A stretch of 45,665 nucleotides of DNA, taken from Lachnospiraceae bacterium (GTDB lineage: Bacteria; Bacillota; Clostridia; Lachnospirales; Lachnospiraceae). The DNA is taken from the NCBI GenBank assembly GCA_024680595.1, contig JAILCB010000231.1, positions 1 to 45,665 on the forward strand, read 5' to 3'. Both the position numbers and the translations under genes were made by a program. How positions within the stretch are numbered: position 1 is the stretch's first letter; each line of letters begins with the position of its first letter. Below the pieces are notes generated by a model. That model saw nothing but the letters and a program-made list of their open reading frames with translations. It did no database searches and was not told where the DNA came from. Below, piece by piece: positions 8,697-16,969 of this stretch.

Positions 8697-10463
8697 TTAT
8701 TCCGGCAGCTCTGTCAAAAGCTCCAGTGAATAGTTCCTGTTCATATCCAGACACATCCGGATAAAGGTATCCAGAGGCACATTCTGCAGATTCTTCTGGC
8801 TTCCCCGGATATTAATGGAAACCGTATTCTCCTCCGCTTCCCTATCTCCCAGAACGATGATATAGGGATCCCTCATGAGCTTATACTGCTTAATCTTTAC
8901 CTTCATATTCTCATCGGAGTAATCCACCTCATAGCGGATCCGGTTCTGATAGAGAAGATCCGCTACCTTCTTTGCATACTCATTATTCTCAGGCCGGATG
9001 GGCACAATACCCACCTGCTTGGGAGAAAGCCAGAAGGGGAACTGGCCCTTGAAGTGCTCAATGAGAATACCGATAAAGCGCTCTAGAGAACCAAAAATAG
9101 CCCTGTGGATGAGAACCGGCATCTTCTGGCTGCCGTCGGAGGCCACATACTTCAGGTCGAAATTCAGGGGCAGCTGGAAGTCTAACTGGATGGTGCCCAT
9201 CTGCCACTCACGGCCCAGGCAGTCCTTCATCTTTAGATCAATCTTGGGTCCGTAGAAGGCGCCGTCTCCCTCATTCACCTCATAATTACCCTCTCCCAGC
9301 TTATTATCCAGAATTTTCTTTAGGGAAGCCTCAGCCTGATTCCACAGCTCAATATCGCCCATGAAGTTCTCGGGCCTGGTGGAAAGCTCCGCCGAATAGC
9401 TGAGTCCAAAGGTAGAGTAAATCTTCTTTGCAATATCCATGATATCGCTGATTTCATTCTCGATCTGATCGTCGGTCACGAAAATATGGGCGTCATCCTG
9501 ATGGAACTCCTGAACCCGGAATAAACCGTTTAACTGTCCTGACTTTTCCCTTCTGTGAATGACATCGGTCTGGGAGAAGCGCAGGGGCAGCTCTTTATAG
9601 CTCCTCTGACAGCTCCTGAAGACATTAATGGCATTAGGGCAGTTCATGGGTTTAATGGCATAGGTGGTATTTTCATCTATATTTACGATGAACATACCCT
9701 CTTTATAATGATCCCAGTGGCCGCTGGTAACCCAGAGCTGTTTCTCGCTGAGGACAGGACCTGAAATCTCCTGGTATCCGTGCAGTAAATGCTCCTGTCT
9801 CCAATAGTCCAGAAGGGCATTATAGGTGCACCAGCCCCTGGGCAGCCAATAGGGCATTCCGGGAGCCGTCTCATGAAACATAACGAGCCCCAGTTCCGGT
9901 CCCAGCTTTTTGTGATCCCTCTCCATGGCCTCTTTCAAAAGATTCAAGTGATCCTTTAGGGCCTTCTTGTCCGGAAATGCGAAAACATAGATGCGGGTCA
10001 GCTGATCCCTTTTCTCGTCACCCCTCCAATAGGAGCCGGATACAGACTTAATCTGAAAAGCCGCATTCATTAGATCCTGGGAGCTCTCCACATGGGGTCC
10101 CCGGCAGAGATCAATGAAATCATCTCCGGTCTCATAGACCGTAATAAGCTCGTCCTCAGGCAGGTCATTAATGAGTTCCGTCTTATACTTCTGATTCTTG
10201 AAGATAGAGAGAGCCTCCTCCTTACTGACCTCTTTCCTGACCCAGGTCTCGCGGCGCTTGATAATCTCACGCATCTTGTCCTCGATAGTCTTGAAGTCAT
10301 CCGTAGTGACAGGCCGGGGCAGCAGAAAGTCATAGTAAAAACCATCGGCAATCTGAGGTCCAATGGCATATTGGACGGTGTCCCCATAAAGCTCTATAAC
10401 CGCTTTCGCCAAGATATGAGAAAGGGAATGTCTGTAACAGCTTAAATATAGTTCCTTATCCAT
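8697..10463 (-). CDS. thrS: Threonyl-tRNA synthetase lacking the N-terminal TGS domain
   Basis: Charges tRNA-Thr. The 588-residue protein is shorter than the usual ~640 because it lacks the ~60-residue TGS (N1) domain: the start MDKELYLSCYRHSLSHILAK leads straight into the editing domain. Editing-site residues are present (H12 and H16 in RHSLSHILA; C120 and H124 in CRGPHV). The catalytic core has class II motif 2 (FRVQEFHQDDAHIF) and motif 3 (HRAIFGSLERFIGILIEHFKG), followed by an anticodon-binding domain. The ATG at 10463 is preceded by AAGGAGGAAACT; upstream in-frame codons have no such site. Only ~75 bases separate it from the upstream amidase gene, and no T-box leader is seen there, which is unusual for a firmicute thrS. 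Confidence 0.95.
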   Translation of the reverse strand: MDKELYLSCYRHSLSHILAKAVIELYGDTVQYAIGPQIADGFYYDFLLPRPVTTDDFKTIEDKMREIIKRRETWVRKEVSKEEALSIFKNQKYKTELINDLPEDELITVYETGDDFIDLCRGPHVESSQDLMNAAFQIKSVSGSYWRGDEKRDQLTRIYVFAFPDKKALKDHLNLLKEAMERDHKKLGPELGLVMFHETAPGMPYWLPRGWCTYNALLDYWRQEHLLHGYQEISGPVLSEKQLWVTSGHWDHYKEGMFIVNIDENTTYAIKPMNCPNAINVFRSCQRSYKELPLRFSQTDVIHRREKSGQLNGLFRVQEFHQDDAHIFVTDDQIENEISDIMDIAKKIYSTFGLSYSAELSTRPENFMGDIELWNQAEASLKKILDNKLGEGNYEVNEGDGAFYGPKIDLKMKDCLGREWQMGTIQLDFQLPLNFDLKYVASDGSQKMPVLIHRAIFGSLERFIGILIEHFKGQFPFWLSPKQVGIVPIRPENNEYAKKVADLLYQNRIRYEVDYSDENMKVKIKQYKLMRDPYIIVLGDREAEENTVSINIRGSQKNLQNVPLDTFIRMCLDMNRNYSLELLTELPE

Positions 10464-10539
10464 AGTTTCCTCCTTAGTGTGAAAATGTCTATATACCACA
10501 TATGTCAATCCGCATAATGCGGAAAAAATCGAAAATCAT

Positions 10540-11607
10540 TTACTGGGCTGATATAGAGTCCTTCAGCCCCCCTATGTTCTGGCCTTCCTGCTTTTCAGAC
10601 TCCCGGAAATAGGCATCCACCCCGTCTGCAAGCCCCTTTATCATGACTACCCGGAAGGAAGGATTAGCCATATTCAAGTCCTCCTCCCTATTTGTCATAT
10701 ATCCCAGTTCGAATATGGTCACGGGAACCTCCGCCCAGTTGATGCCGCTCATGGTATCTGTTTCCCTGATTCCCTCGCTCCTCATCCCCGTGGCGGCGAT
10801 ATAGGAGTCCAGTAGGCATTTCGACAGGCGCCTGCTGTCCTCATATATCTCCGGACAATAAGGGCTATTTGCTGTCGGGCAGAGGGCCAAAGCCCCTCTG
10901 ACAGAGGTGTTTTCACTGCCATTGGCATGAATTCGGATAAAAGCATCCGCATGGCTCTCGTTGGCAATGGCAGCCCTTGCGCTATTACTGATATTAATGT
11001 CATGTGTATCCCGGGTCATAATGACCCTGTACCCCCTGTTTATGAGCTCTGTCTCCAGAAGCTGAGAAATCTCCAGTGTCAGCTCATATTCCGCCAGACC
11101 GCTGGCCTGACCCGATGTCCCGCTAGAGACCTTGGGCTTTGTCTCTGTGGCCCCGGGCCCGATAGGCTCCTCACTGTAGTCCCCCTTAGCCTGATGGCCG
11201 GGGTCTATGACGACCAATCGATCCTGCTGCTGAACCGGCCCCGGCCCGGACGGTTCGGCTTCATTCTCTGAAATCAATGCATTATCTGATAGAGGATCCG
11301 GCTCAGGCTCTTTCTCTATCTCTGCTTTTGGAGGCTCGATGGGCTCCTGCGCCACACTTCCGGGCTCCTCTGCTCCGGAACCGGCAGCCAGACTGTCCGC
11401 AAACTCTTTGTAGCGGGTCTCCCGGCCGGCTCCTTCCTCTGTCTCTGTACTCCCCGTCTCCGAAGCAATTTCTACCGGCTCCTCTGTGGATGCTTCCGCG
11501 CTGCCCTTAGCCCCCACAAAGATTCCTACCATAAAAACAATGGCGAGTATTAGCACTGCGGCAAGGCTCAGGAGCAATATGATAAGTACCTGTGGCTTTT
11601 TACGCAT
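10540..11607 (-). CDS. Membrane-anchored N-acetylmuramoyl-L-alanine amidase (Amidase_3 family)
   Basis: Zinc-dependent cell-wall hydrolase that cleaves the MurNAc-L-Ala bond of peptidoglycan. The 355-residue protein starts [20 protein letters not shown], a signal anchor (membrane helix ~7-33). A Glu/Pro/Ser-rich linker of ~130 residues follows, then the Amidase_3 domain. Zinc and catalytic residues are visible: H in VVIDPGHQ, E in [13 protein letters not shown] in IRIHANGS, E in IFELGYMTN. The start ATG at 11607 follows GAGGTAGGATATATC; an in-frame upstream extension of 48 residues has no ribosome binding site. A promoter at 11687-11715 fits this start. It is a candidate for cell separation, sporulation or cell-wall remodelling; the exact role cannot be read from sequence. 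Confidence 0.93.
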   Translation of the reverse strand: MRKKPQVLIILLLSLAAVLILAIVFMVGIFVGAKGSAEASTEEPVEIASETGSTETEEGAGRETRYKEFADSLAAGSGAEEPGSVAQEPIEPPKAEIEKEPEPDPLSDNALISENEAEPSGPGPVQQQDRLVVIDPGHQAKGDYSEEPIGPGATETKPKVSSGTSGQASGLAEYELTLEISQLLETELINRGYRVIMTRDTHDINISNSARAAIANESHADAFIRIHANGSENTSVRGALALCPTANSPYCPEIYEDSRRLSKCLLDSYIAATGMRSEGIRETDTMSGINWAEVPVTIFELGYMTNREEDLNMANPSFRVVMIKGLADGVDAYFRESEKQEGQNIGGLKDSISAQ

Positions 11608-11686
11608 GATATATCCTACCTCAAAATTCGCTATAACAAAAAGAAAATCTACACCTTTCCTATTGTCAGAAAATATTTTGTCCGTA

Positions 11687-11716
11687 ACTATACCACTTGC
11701 CATTGATTTCGGCAAG
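11687..11716 (-). promoter_or_regulatory. Promoter with overlapping inverted repeat upstream of the amidase gene
   Basis: On the minus strand TTGCCG (11710-11715) and TATAGT (11687-11692) are 17 bases apart. An inverted repeat CTTGCC-N9-GGCAAG (11696-11716) covers the -35 and spacer, an arrangement typical of a repressor operator. The predicted 5' leader is about 75 nt. The regulator is unknown. Confidence 0.55.
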
Positions 11717-11837
11717 CGGTTCAAAAGCGAAATAGATCCGGTCCCCTCCACCGCGGCTCCTTTGACAGGTTAAATCTATCTTGCAAGGGATCTGGGATTG
11801 CATTATACTTACAGAGTCTCTAGTGTGATTCCCACAT

Positions 11838-11965
11838 TTCAAGTCTCACCATCGAGACTTGCCGCGGGATTCGGGTCCGTGTCAGCCTCATCTTCCATGC
11901 CCAATCCCTGCGGTCCTGAGCTACGCCGGGGCCGGTGCAAAACGAAGGTCCACCGGGTCTTCTGC
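11838..11965 (-). repeat. Structured intergenic element, copy 1 (related to 40009-40127)
   Basis: About 128 bases with clear similarity to a second element in this window. Shared blocks, minus strand, in order: GCAGAAG, a stem-loop, CAGGGATT, GGAAGATGA, and a closing GACTTGAA. Here the first stem is CCGGTG paired with CACCGG around 13 bases; in copy 2 the same place holds GTAGAC paired with GTCTAC, a compensatory change. The last part forms AAGTCTC-GATGGT-GAGACTT. It could be a structured RNA, or a small mobile element with RNA-like structure. It does not match the signatures I know for cobalamin, c-di-AMP, T-box or SAM leaders. Confidence 0.6.
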
Positions 11966-12056
11966 GGTCTTGGTGAGCCTTGTCTCAACAGGGTCTTCTC
12001 ATACTGAGATAAACCGAATCACTAAACTATAATCATTGAAAAGGAGTACTACAGAA

Positions 12057-12455
12057 ATGAAGAAATTTTTTCAGGAATTCAAAGCATTTGCATTGAAGGG
12101 AAATGTACTGGACATGGCCATCGGTGTCATCATTGCCGGAGCCTTCCAGAATATTGTCACCGCACTTACGGAGAACATCATTAACCCCATTATCGGCCTG
12201 CTATTCCAGATGGACTTCAGTGCGGTAGTTATCCGGCTGACCCCCAATGTGTCGCTGAATATTGGAGCATTTATCTCAGCTATTATTAACTTCCTCCTCA
12301 TGGCCCTGGTACTCTTCTGCATCGTGAAGGCTATCACCAAGGTTAGTGAAAAGGCCAAGAAAAAGGAGGAAGAGGAGGCCGCGGCCGCCCCTGCAGGCCC
12401 CACCACGGAAGAGCTTCTTACTCAGATTCTAGAAGAGATAAAGAAAAAGCAGTGA
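12057..12455 (+). CDS. mscL: Large-conductance mechanosensitive channel MscL
   Basis: Pore-forming membrane protein that opens under hypo-osmotic stress to release solutes. The 132-residue protein matches the family in length and layout: N-terminal amphipathic helix ([30 protein letters not shown] with the KGNVxDxAxGVIIG-like TM1), a short extracytoplasmic loop, TM2 ([22 protein letters not shown]), and a charged cytoplasmic C-terminal helix ([17 protein letters not shown]). The ATG at 12057 follows AAGGAG at 10 bases. Convergent with the OhrR-type gene, whose end is 11 bases away. The neighbouring amidase is also envelope-related, but they are on opposite strands. Confidence 0.96.
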   Translation: MKKFFQEFKAFALKGNVLDMAIGVIIAGAFQNIVTALTENIINPIIGLLFQMDFSAVVIRLTPNVSLNIGAFISAIINFLLMALVLFCIVKAITKVSEKAKKKEEEEAAAAPAGPTTEELLTQILEEIKKKQ

Positions 12456-12466
12456 TATCCGCCTAA

Positions 12467-12898
12467 TTAGGAAATGGAACCGAGGACGCGGTAGAGGATA
12501 TCATAGAGCTGCTTCGCGTCCTCAGACTTAATCTTCAGGCATTTTCCCATATTCTCCGGTACAGAAACCGCTTTTTCCCGAAGGGCCATTCCCTTATCTG
12601 TAATAGTAACGATCAGGTTCCTTTCATCTACATCGGAGCGTCTCCTTGCAATATAACCCTTTGCCTCCAATTTCTTCAGAAGAGGCGTAAGTGTTCCTGA
12701 ATCCAGATAAAGCCGCTCCCCCAAGGTCTTGACATTGCTTTCACGGCACTCCCATAAGAGCATCATGGTAATATACTGGGTATATGTGAGATCCAGCTCA
12801 TCCAAAAAAGGCTTATAGCGCCGTACAATCTCTTTTGCACAGGCATACAGGGGAAAACAGAGTTGATTCTCGAGTTTCAAACCTTCATAAGGATCCAT
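12467..12898 (-). CDS. MarR-family redox-sensing regulator, OhrR type
   Basis: 143-residue winged-helix repressor closely resembling Bacillus OhrR, which senses organic peroxides. The N-terminus (GLKLENQLCFPLYACAKEIVRRYKPFLDELDLTYTQYITMMLLWE) matches OhrR segment by segment, including the reactive cysteine position (C14) and the downstream Tyr residues. The recognition region YLDSGTLTPLLKKLEAKGYIARRRSDVDERN is characteristic. OhrR usually controls a neighbouring ohrA peroxidase gene; none is seen here, so its targets are elsewhere, or it controls itself or fbp. A palindrome overlapping its promoter (12943-12954) is a plausible operator. Confidence 0.88.
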   Translation of the reverse strand: MDPYEGLKLENQLCFPLYACAKEIVRRYKPFLDELDLTYTQYITMMLLWECRESNVKTLGERLYLDSGTLTPLLKKLEAKGYIARRRSDVDERNLIVTITDKGMALREKAVSVPENMGKCLKIKSEDAKQLYDILYRVLGSIS

Positions 12899-12926
12899 AC
12901 TATTATTCTACCTTTCAACAAGTAAC

Positions 12927-12996
12927 AATATATTTTTTACAAGACAATATTGTCAAAGCTGATTTTCAATTATAACTTTCCACTAAAAAAAGTCAA
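12927..12996 (-). promoter_or_regulatory. Promoters and candidate operator of the OhrR-type gene
   Basis: Two SigA-type promoters read towards the regulator: TTGACT (12991-12996) with TATAAT (12969-12974) at 16 bases, and TTGACA (12951-12956) with TATATT (12927-12932) at 18 bases. A perfect palindrome GACAATATTGTC (12943-12954) overlaps the second -35, a good position for autorepression. fbp starts on the other side at 13009, so the same site could affect fbp. Confidence 0.6.
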
Positions 12997-13008
12997 GTGA
13001 GGTATTGT

Positions 13009-14949
13009 ATGCGGGATTTAGATTATCTCAAATTACTAAGCCGCCAGTTTCCAAATGCCAAGAAAGCTGGTGCAGAAATCATTAACCTAAGGGCAATCAT
13101 CGGACTTCCGAAAGGAACTGAGTATTTCTTTTCAGATCTGCACGGAGAATATGAAAGCTTTATTCATCTCCTGCGCAGTTCTTCCGGAGTCATCCGCACA
13201 AAAATCACCGATACCTTCGGTAATATGATGTCTGAAAAGGAACAGCTTTCCCTGGCCAATCTCATTTATTATCCCAAAAAGGCCCTCTCCGATCTCCGCC
13301 ACACCGGTGAGAATACGGAGGAATGGCAGAAAATCACCATTAACCGGCTGATTTCCATCCTGCACGTGGCCAGCTCCAAGTTTAGCCGTTCCAAGGTTAG
13401 GAAAAAAATGCCCCCCGAATACGCCTATTCCATTGAGGAGCTTCTGCATGTCGATCAGCAGGATTTTAATAAGAAGTATTACTATCAGGAAATACTAAAT
13501 GCTATTGTAGATATTGGTGCAGGCGAGGAGTTCATTACCGCCCTTTGCGAGTGTATCCAGAATCTGACCATTGATTTCCTCCATATAATAGGAGATCTCT
13601 TTGACAGGGGGCCCCGGGCGGATCTGATTCTGGAGGAGCTGATGCGCTTCCATGATGTAGATATCCAGTGGGGTAATCATGATGTGAGCTGGATGGGCGC
13701 CGCCTCCGGCAATACCACCTGCATAGCCACTGTACTCCGGATTGCCACCAGCTATAATTCCTTTGACGTCCTGGAGGACGGCTATGGCATTAATTTAAGG
13801 CCCCTGTCCATGTATGCGGCGGAGGTCTATGGCAATGACCCCTGTGACTGCTTCAAGCCCCATTTATTGGATGAGAATAAGTACGATTCCGTAAATCCCG
13901 ATTTGGCGGCAAAAATGTGCAAGGCTATTACCATTATCCAGCTAAAGCTGGAAGGACAGCTGATTAAGCGCCATCCGGAATACGAACTGGACCACCGCCT
14001 GCTGCTGGATAGAATTGATTACAGGAAGGGTACTATTAATATTGAAGGAAAAGAATATGATTTGAAGGATAGGAATTTCCCGACCATTGACCCTGAAAAC
14101 CCCTATCAGCTCACCGAAAGGGAGCAGAATCTGATAGATACGCTGAAGTTTAGCTTTCTCCATTCCCAGCTATTGCAGAAGCATATCCGTTTCCTTTACT
14201 CAAATGGAAGTATGTACCGAATCTGCAATCATAATCTGCTCTACCATGGCTGTATTCCCATGGATGAATATGGGGATTTCCTCCATGTCAAGACTAAGGA
14301 TGGAGTATTCTATGGAAAGACCCTGATGGATTATTTTAATAGGAAAATCATCGATGCCTATTTCCTGGATGAGATGGATGAGCCGGAGGAGAAACAGGAC
14401 GCCGTGGACCTCATGTGGTACCTGTGGTGCGGCCCTAAGTCCCCCCTCTTCGGAAAGGATAGGATCACCACCTTTGAGCATATTTTCCTGAACGAGCCGG
14501 AGCTCAAAAAGGAAAACCTGAATCCCTACTATAAGTATTCCCAGCAGGAGGAAACAGTGGATATGATTCTCCGGGAATTCGGACTAAGCCCTGAGGGAGC
14601 CCATATTATTAACGGCCATGTCCCTGTAAAGGTGAAAAGCGGCGAGAGGCCCGTGAAGGCTAACGGCAAGCTCTTTATCATTGACGGAGGCCTTTCCAAG
14701 GCCTACCAAAAGCAGACCGGCATAGCGGGCTATACCTTGATTTACACATCCTGGGACCTAAATCTGGCCGCCCATAAGCCCTTCGTAAGAGGTCAGGAGA
14801 ATACCCCTCAGATCCAGCAGGTGGAGCGTATGAAGAACCGGGTCATGGTGAAAGACACCGACATAGGTAAGGAAATGGAACAGGAAATGCAGGACCTGCA
14901 AGAGCTGCTGGACGCATATCGAAACGGCCTCATTAAAGAGCGGCCCTAA
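13009..14949 (+). CDS. fbp: Fructose-1,6-bisphosphatase, class III
   Basis: Gluconeogenic enzyme that hydrolyses fructose 1,6-bisphosphate to fructose 6-phosphate. The 646-residue protein belongs to the firmicute class III family (Bacillus Fbp is about 670 residues), unrelated to class I/II. The metallophosphatase motifs are present: FFSDLHGEYESF near residue 45, GDLFDRGPRAD, WGNHDVSWMGAASGN, and later NGHVPVKVKSGERP and FIIDGGLSKAYQ. I take ATG 13009 (MRDLDYLKLLS), preceded by AAGTGAGGTATTGT; an in-frame GTG at 12997 would add four residues inside the ribosome binding site. Divergent from the OhrR-type regulator. Confidence 0.97.
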   Translation: MRDLDYLKLLSRQFPNAKKAGAEIINLRAIIGLPKGTEYFFSDLHGEYESFIHLLRSSSGVIRTKITDTFGNMMSEKEQLSLANLIYYPKKALSDLRHTGENTEEWQKITINRLISILHVASSKFSRSKVRKKMPPEYAYSIEELLHVDQQDFNKKYYYQEILNAIVDIGAGEEFITALCECIQNLTIDFLHIIGDLFDRGPRADLILEELMRFHDVDIQWGNHDVSWMGAASGNTTCIATVLRIATSYNSFDVLEDGYGINLRPLSMYAAEVYGNDPCDCFKPHLLDENKYDSVNPDLAAKMCKAITIIQLKLEGQLIKRHPEYELDHRLLLDRIDYRKGTINIEGKEYDLKDRNFPTIDPENPYQLTEREQNLIDTLKFSFLHSQLLQKHIRFLYSNGSMYRICNHNLLYHGCIPMDEYGDFLHVKTKDGVFYGKTLMDYFNRKIIDAYFLDEMDEPEEKQDAVDLMWYLWCGPKSPLFGKDRITTFEHIFLNEPELKKENLNPYYKYSQQEETVDMILREFGLSPEGAHIINGHVPVKVKSGERPVKANGKLFIIDGGLSKAYQKQTGIAGYTLIYTSWDLNLAAHKPFVRGQENTPQIQQVERMKNRVMVKDTDIGKEMEQEMQDLQELLDAYRNGLIKERP

Positions 14950-14997
14950 TCTGCTTTGTTGATAGCAGCTACCATGAAAATTTAATTCCACTCTTAA

Positions 14998-15047
14998 ATA
15001 TTACAGGTAGGATAAAGAGGAAGCTCCCTTTATCCTACCTGTAATAT
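14998..15047. terminator. Long perfect hairpin between convergent fbp and XRE gene
   Basis: A 20-bp perfect inverted repeat (ATATTACAGGTAGGATAAAG and its complement) around a 10-base loop that can pair further (GGA/TCC). It lies between the ends of two convergent genes, so it probably works as a bidirectional terminator, although no long T-tract follows on either strand. The stem is longer and more perfect than most intrinsic terminators. Confidence 0.6.
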
Positions 15048-15058
15048 CGGTCCCGGTT

Positions 15059-15286
15059 TCAATTAACTTCAATTCGAAAAATTATAGAATCCTTGGGCCT
15101 TTTATAGAGTTCATATAACCTATCTGCCTGCGTAACTGTGGGAGATGTCCTTCCTTTCTCCCAGGAGACAATCGTGCTCTTGGAGACATGCATTTCATTT
15201 GCCACCGCGTCCTGAGTTAGTCCTACATTCACCCTGGCCGCGGCAAGAGTAATCTTTAATTCATTTGGAATAGAGTATTCTATCAT
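15059..15286 (-). CDS. Small XRE-family transcriptional regulator
   Basis: 75-residue DNA-binding protein consisting almost entirely of one helix-turn-helix domain (LKITLAAARVNVGLTQDAVANEMHVSKSTIVSWEKGRTSPTVTQADRLYELYK). The LTQDAVANEMHVSKSTIVSWEKG core is a clear Cro/CI-type HTH. I chose ATG 15286 (MIEYSIPNELK) because AGAGAGGGACAGGA precedes it. It ends in IIFRIEVN with no further domain. It is divergent from another XRE gene 200 bases away. Such single-domain proteins occur both in mobile elements and as host regulators; no mobile genes are nearby. Confidence 0.85.
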   Translation of the reverse strand: MIEYSIPNELKITLAAARVNVGLTQDAVANEMHVSKSTIVSWEKGRTSPTVTQADRLYELYKRPKDSIIFRIEVN

Positions 15287-15486
15287 TCCTGTCCCTCTCT
15301 TCATAAAAAACCCATTAATAAACTCTATAATCATAAAACAACATGACTATCTAGCAATATTAAATTATATTTCACCAAAAGAAAAGGGCTTGTACTCAAA
15401 GTATAGTAATTAGCTATTTTAGTATATTTATTGTATAATCTGACACAAGTTTTTATCTACATCATATTATTGGAAGGAGACGAATC

Positions 15487-15882
15487 ATGGGTTCCGATAA
15501 TTCTAAAAAAACCTTTGCCAGCAAAATAAAGTATTATATGGAGGAGAATGAAGTTACCCGGAAGGAAGTCATGAAAGAGCTGAATGTAAAGGATTCCACC
15601 TTTTCCAGCTGGTGCTCCGCCAAAAAGATGCCCCGTATGGAGACCCTGAAAAAACTAGCCGCTTATTTTCGTGTTGACATATCCGATCTTACCGAGGAAA
15701 AAGACCCGGACACAAAGCCCTGTTTTCATCTGACAGAAAGAGAAAAGAGGCTTATGTCCTATTACAGGAAATTAAACAATACAGGCCGCCAGAAGCTTAC
15801 AGAAAGGGCAGGAGAGCTTATTGCCCTAGGCTTTGTGGAAAAAAGCCAGGACAAGCCTGATGAAGAGCCCCGGGAGGAATAA
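15487..15882 (+). CDS. XRE-family transcriptional regulator
   Basis: 131-residue protein with an N-terminal Cro/CI-type HTH (residues ~10-62: FASKIKYYMEENEVTRKEVMKELNVKDSTFSSWCSAKKMPRMETLKKLAAYFRVDISDL). A charged C-terminal helical segment follows (LTEREKRLMSYYRKLNNTGRQKLTERAGELIAL), a layout seen in many small phage-like or stress regulators. ATG 15487 follows GGAAGGAGACGAATC. A TATAAT at 15434-15439 could be its -10, without a good -35. No target can be named. It is monocistronic, facing away from the smaller XRE gene. Confidence 0.88.
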   Translation: MGSDNSKKTFASKIKYYMEENEVTRKEVMKELNVKDSTFSSWCSAKKMPRMETLKKLAAYFRVDISDLTEEKDPDTKPCFHLTEREKRLMSYYRKLNNTGRQKLTERAGELIALGFVEKSQDKPDEEPREE

Positions 15883-16074
15883 ACAGCCCCCATCACGTCA
15901 GGCTGACCATATTTTTGGCATCACTTGTAATATCTATTGCAATCAATTTCTTGATGATTTAAAATATTTCCTAAAATCTTTTCATTTTTTATAATTTAAT
16001 CATAGATCGCATTATAAAAGTCTGTTATAATATCGAAATGCAATTTTTAAGACTGCAAAAATGGTTGGACCGTC

Positions 16075-16908
16075 ATGATTGAATTAAAAAATCTAACAAA
16101 ACAGTTCGGTGATTTCACCGCCGTGCGTGATTTGAACTTGAAAATCGAAACAGGAGAATTCTTTGGTCTCTTAGGACCAAACGGGGCCGGTAAAACAACT
16201 ACTATTAGCATGCTGTCAACTGTTCTCCTGCCCTCATCCGGCGAAATCCTCATTAACGGAAAACCTTTGACCCGCAGGAATTCTGTGGAGAAGCAAAAGC
16301 TGAGCGTAGTCACCCAGGAATATTCCATGCGAATGGACATGAATATGGACCAGGTCATGGAATATCAGGGACGCCTATATTACATGCCGCTCAAAGCCAT
16401 CCGGGAAAAGACGGAAGAGCTCCTCTCTTTCACAGGTCTGACAAAGCACCGGAAACGGACGGTCCGCAAGCTGTCCGGCGGAATGAAGCGCAGGCTTATG
16501 GTATGCAGGGCTCTCCTTACAGAGCCGGAAATACTGCTTTTGGATGAGCCCACGGCCGGCATGGATCCCATTGCCCGCAGACAGATGTGGAACCTACTCC
16601 GTCAGCTAAATGAAAAGGATCTGACCATCATCCTGACCACCCATTATATTGATGAAGCCCAGTCCCTATGTGACCGGGTTGCCTTTATTGATGGAGGAGA
16701 GCTTAATACTATCGACACACCCCAGAACCTTATTGACCGTCTGGGCATTTATGCGATAGATGAAACCTCTGACAAAACTCTGAAAAGCAAGTATTTTCAT
16801 GATCGGGCCGAGGCAATTGATTATCTTTCAAAGGCGGATTCCAATGCCGCCATGCGTAATACCACATTAGAGGATGTTTTTATCGAAACTGTTGGAAAGC
16901 ATCTCTAA
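16075..16908 (+). CDS. ABC transporter ATP-binding protein (ABC-2 / drug-type exporter)
   Basis: 277-residue nucleotide-binding subunit with Walker A GPNGAGKTT (34-42), signature LSGGMKRRL, Walker B ILLLDEPTAG and the H-loop (TTHYIDEA). The sequence resembles the DrrA/CcmA group that works with ABC-2 permeases. No permease follows directly; the likely partner is the ABC-2 permease at 20048-20779, three genes downstream on the same strand. Start ATG 16075 has only a weak ribosome binding site (TTGGACCGTC). A TATAAT at 16026-16031 is a plausible -10. The substrate is unknown; the tetrapyrrole setting suggests, but does not show, a link to that pathway. Confidence 0.92.
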   Translation: MIELKNLTKQFGDFTAVRDLNLKIETGEFFGLLGPNGAGKTTTISMLSTVLLPSSGEILINGKPLTRRNSVEKQKLSVVTQEYSMRMDMNMDQVMEYQGRLYYMPLKAIREKTEELLSFTGLTKHRKRTVRKLSGGMKRRLMVCRALLTEPEILLLDEPTAGMDPIARRQMWNLLRQLNEKDLTIILTTHYIDEAQSLCDRVAFIDGGELNTIDTPQNLIDRLGIYAIDETSDKTLKSKYFHDRAEAIDYLSKADSNAAMRNTTLEDVFIETVGKHL

Positions 16909-16969
16909 AACAGAGAAAAGATGCTGCATTTATTTCTAAATAATAATATTTTAGGAAGGATCTGTCGTT

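Larger units (their letters stand above)
11608..12056. other. Long intergenic region between amidase gene and mscL
   Basis: 449 bases without a supported gene. From left to right it holds the amidase promoter with its inverted repeat (11687-11716), a further minus-strand TATAAT (11802-11807) with a poor -35, the structured element described at 11838-11965, and the mscL ribosome binding site AAGGAG (12040-12045). The short open frames across it lack ribosome binding sites and are not credible. Confidence 0.6.

Noticed and set aside
11761-12015. c-di-AMP (ydaO) riboswitch or T-box upstream of the amidase gene
   Set aside because: An amidase is a common c-di-AMP riboswitch target, but the characteristic sequence blocks of either leader type are not found.
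15059-15882. Prophage or integrated element around the two XRE genes
   Set aside because: No integrase, attachment repeats or phage genes; the flanks are ordinary housekeeping genes.
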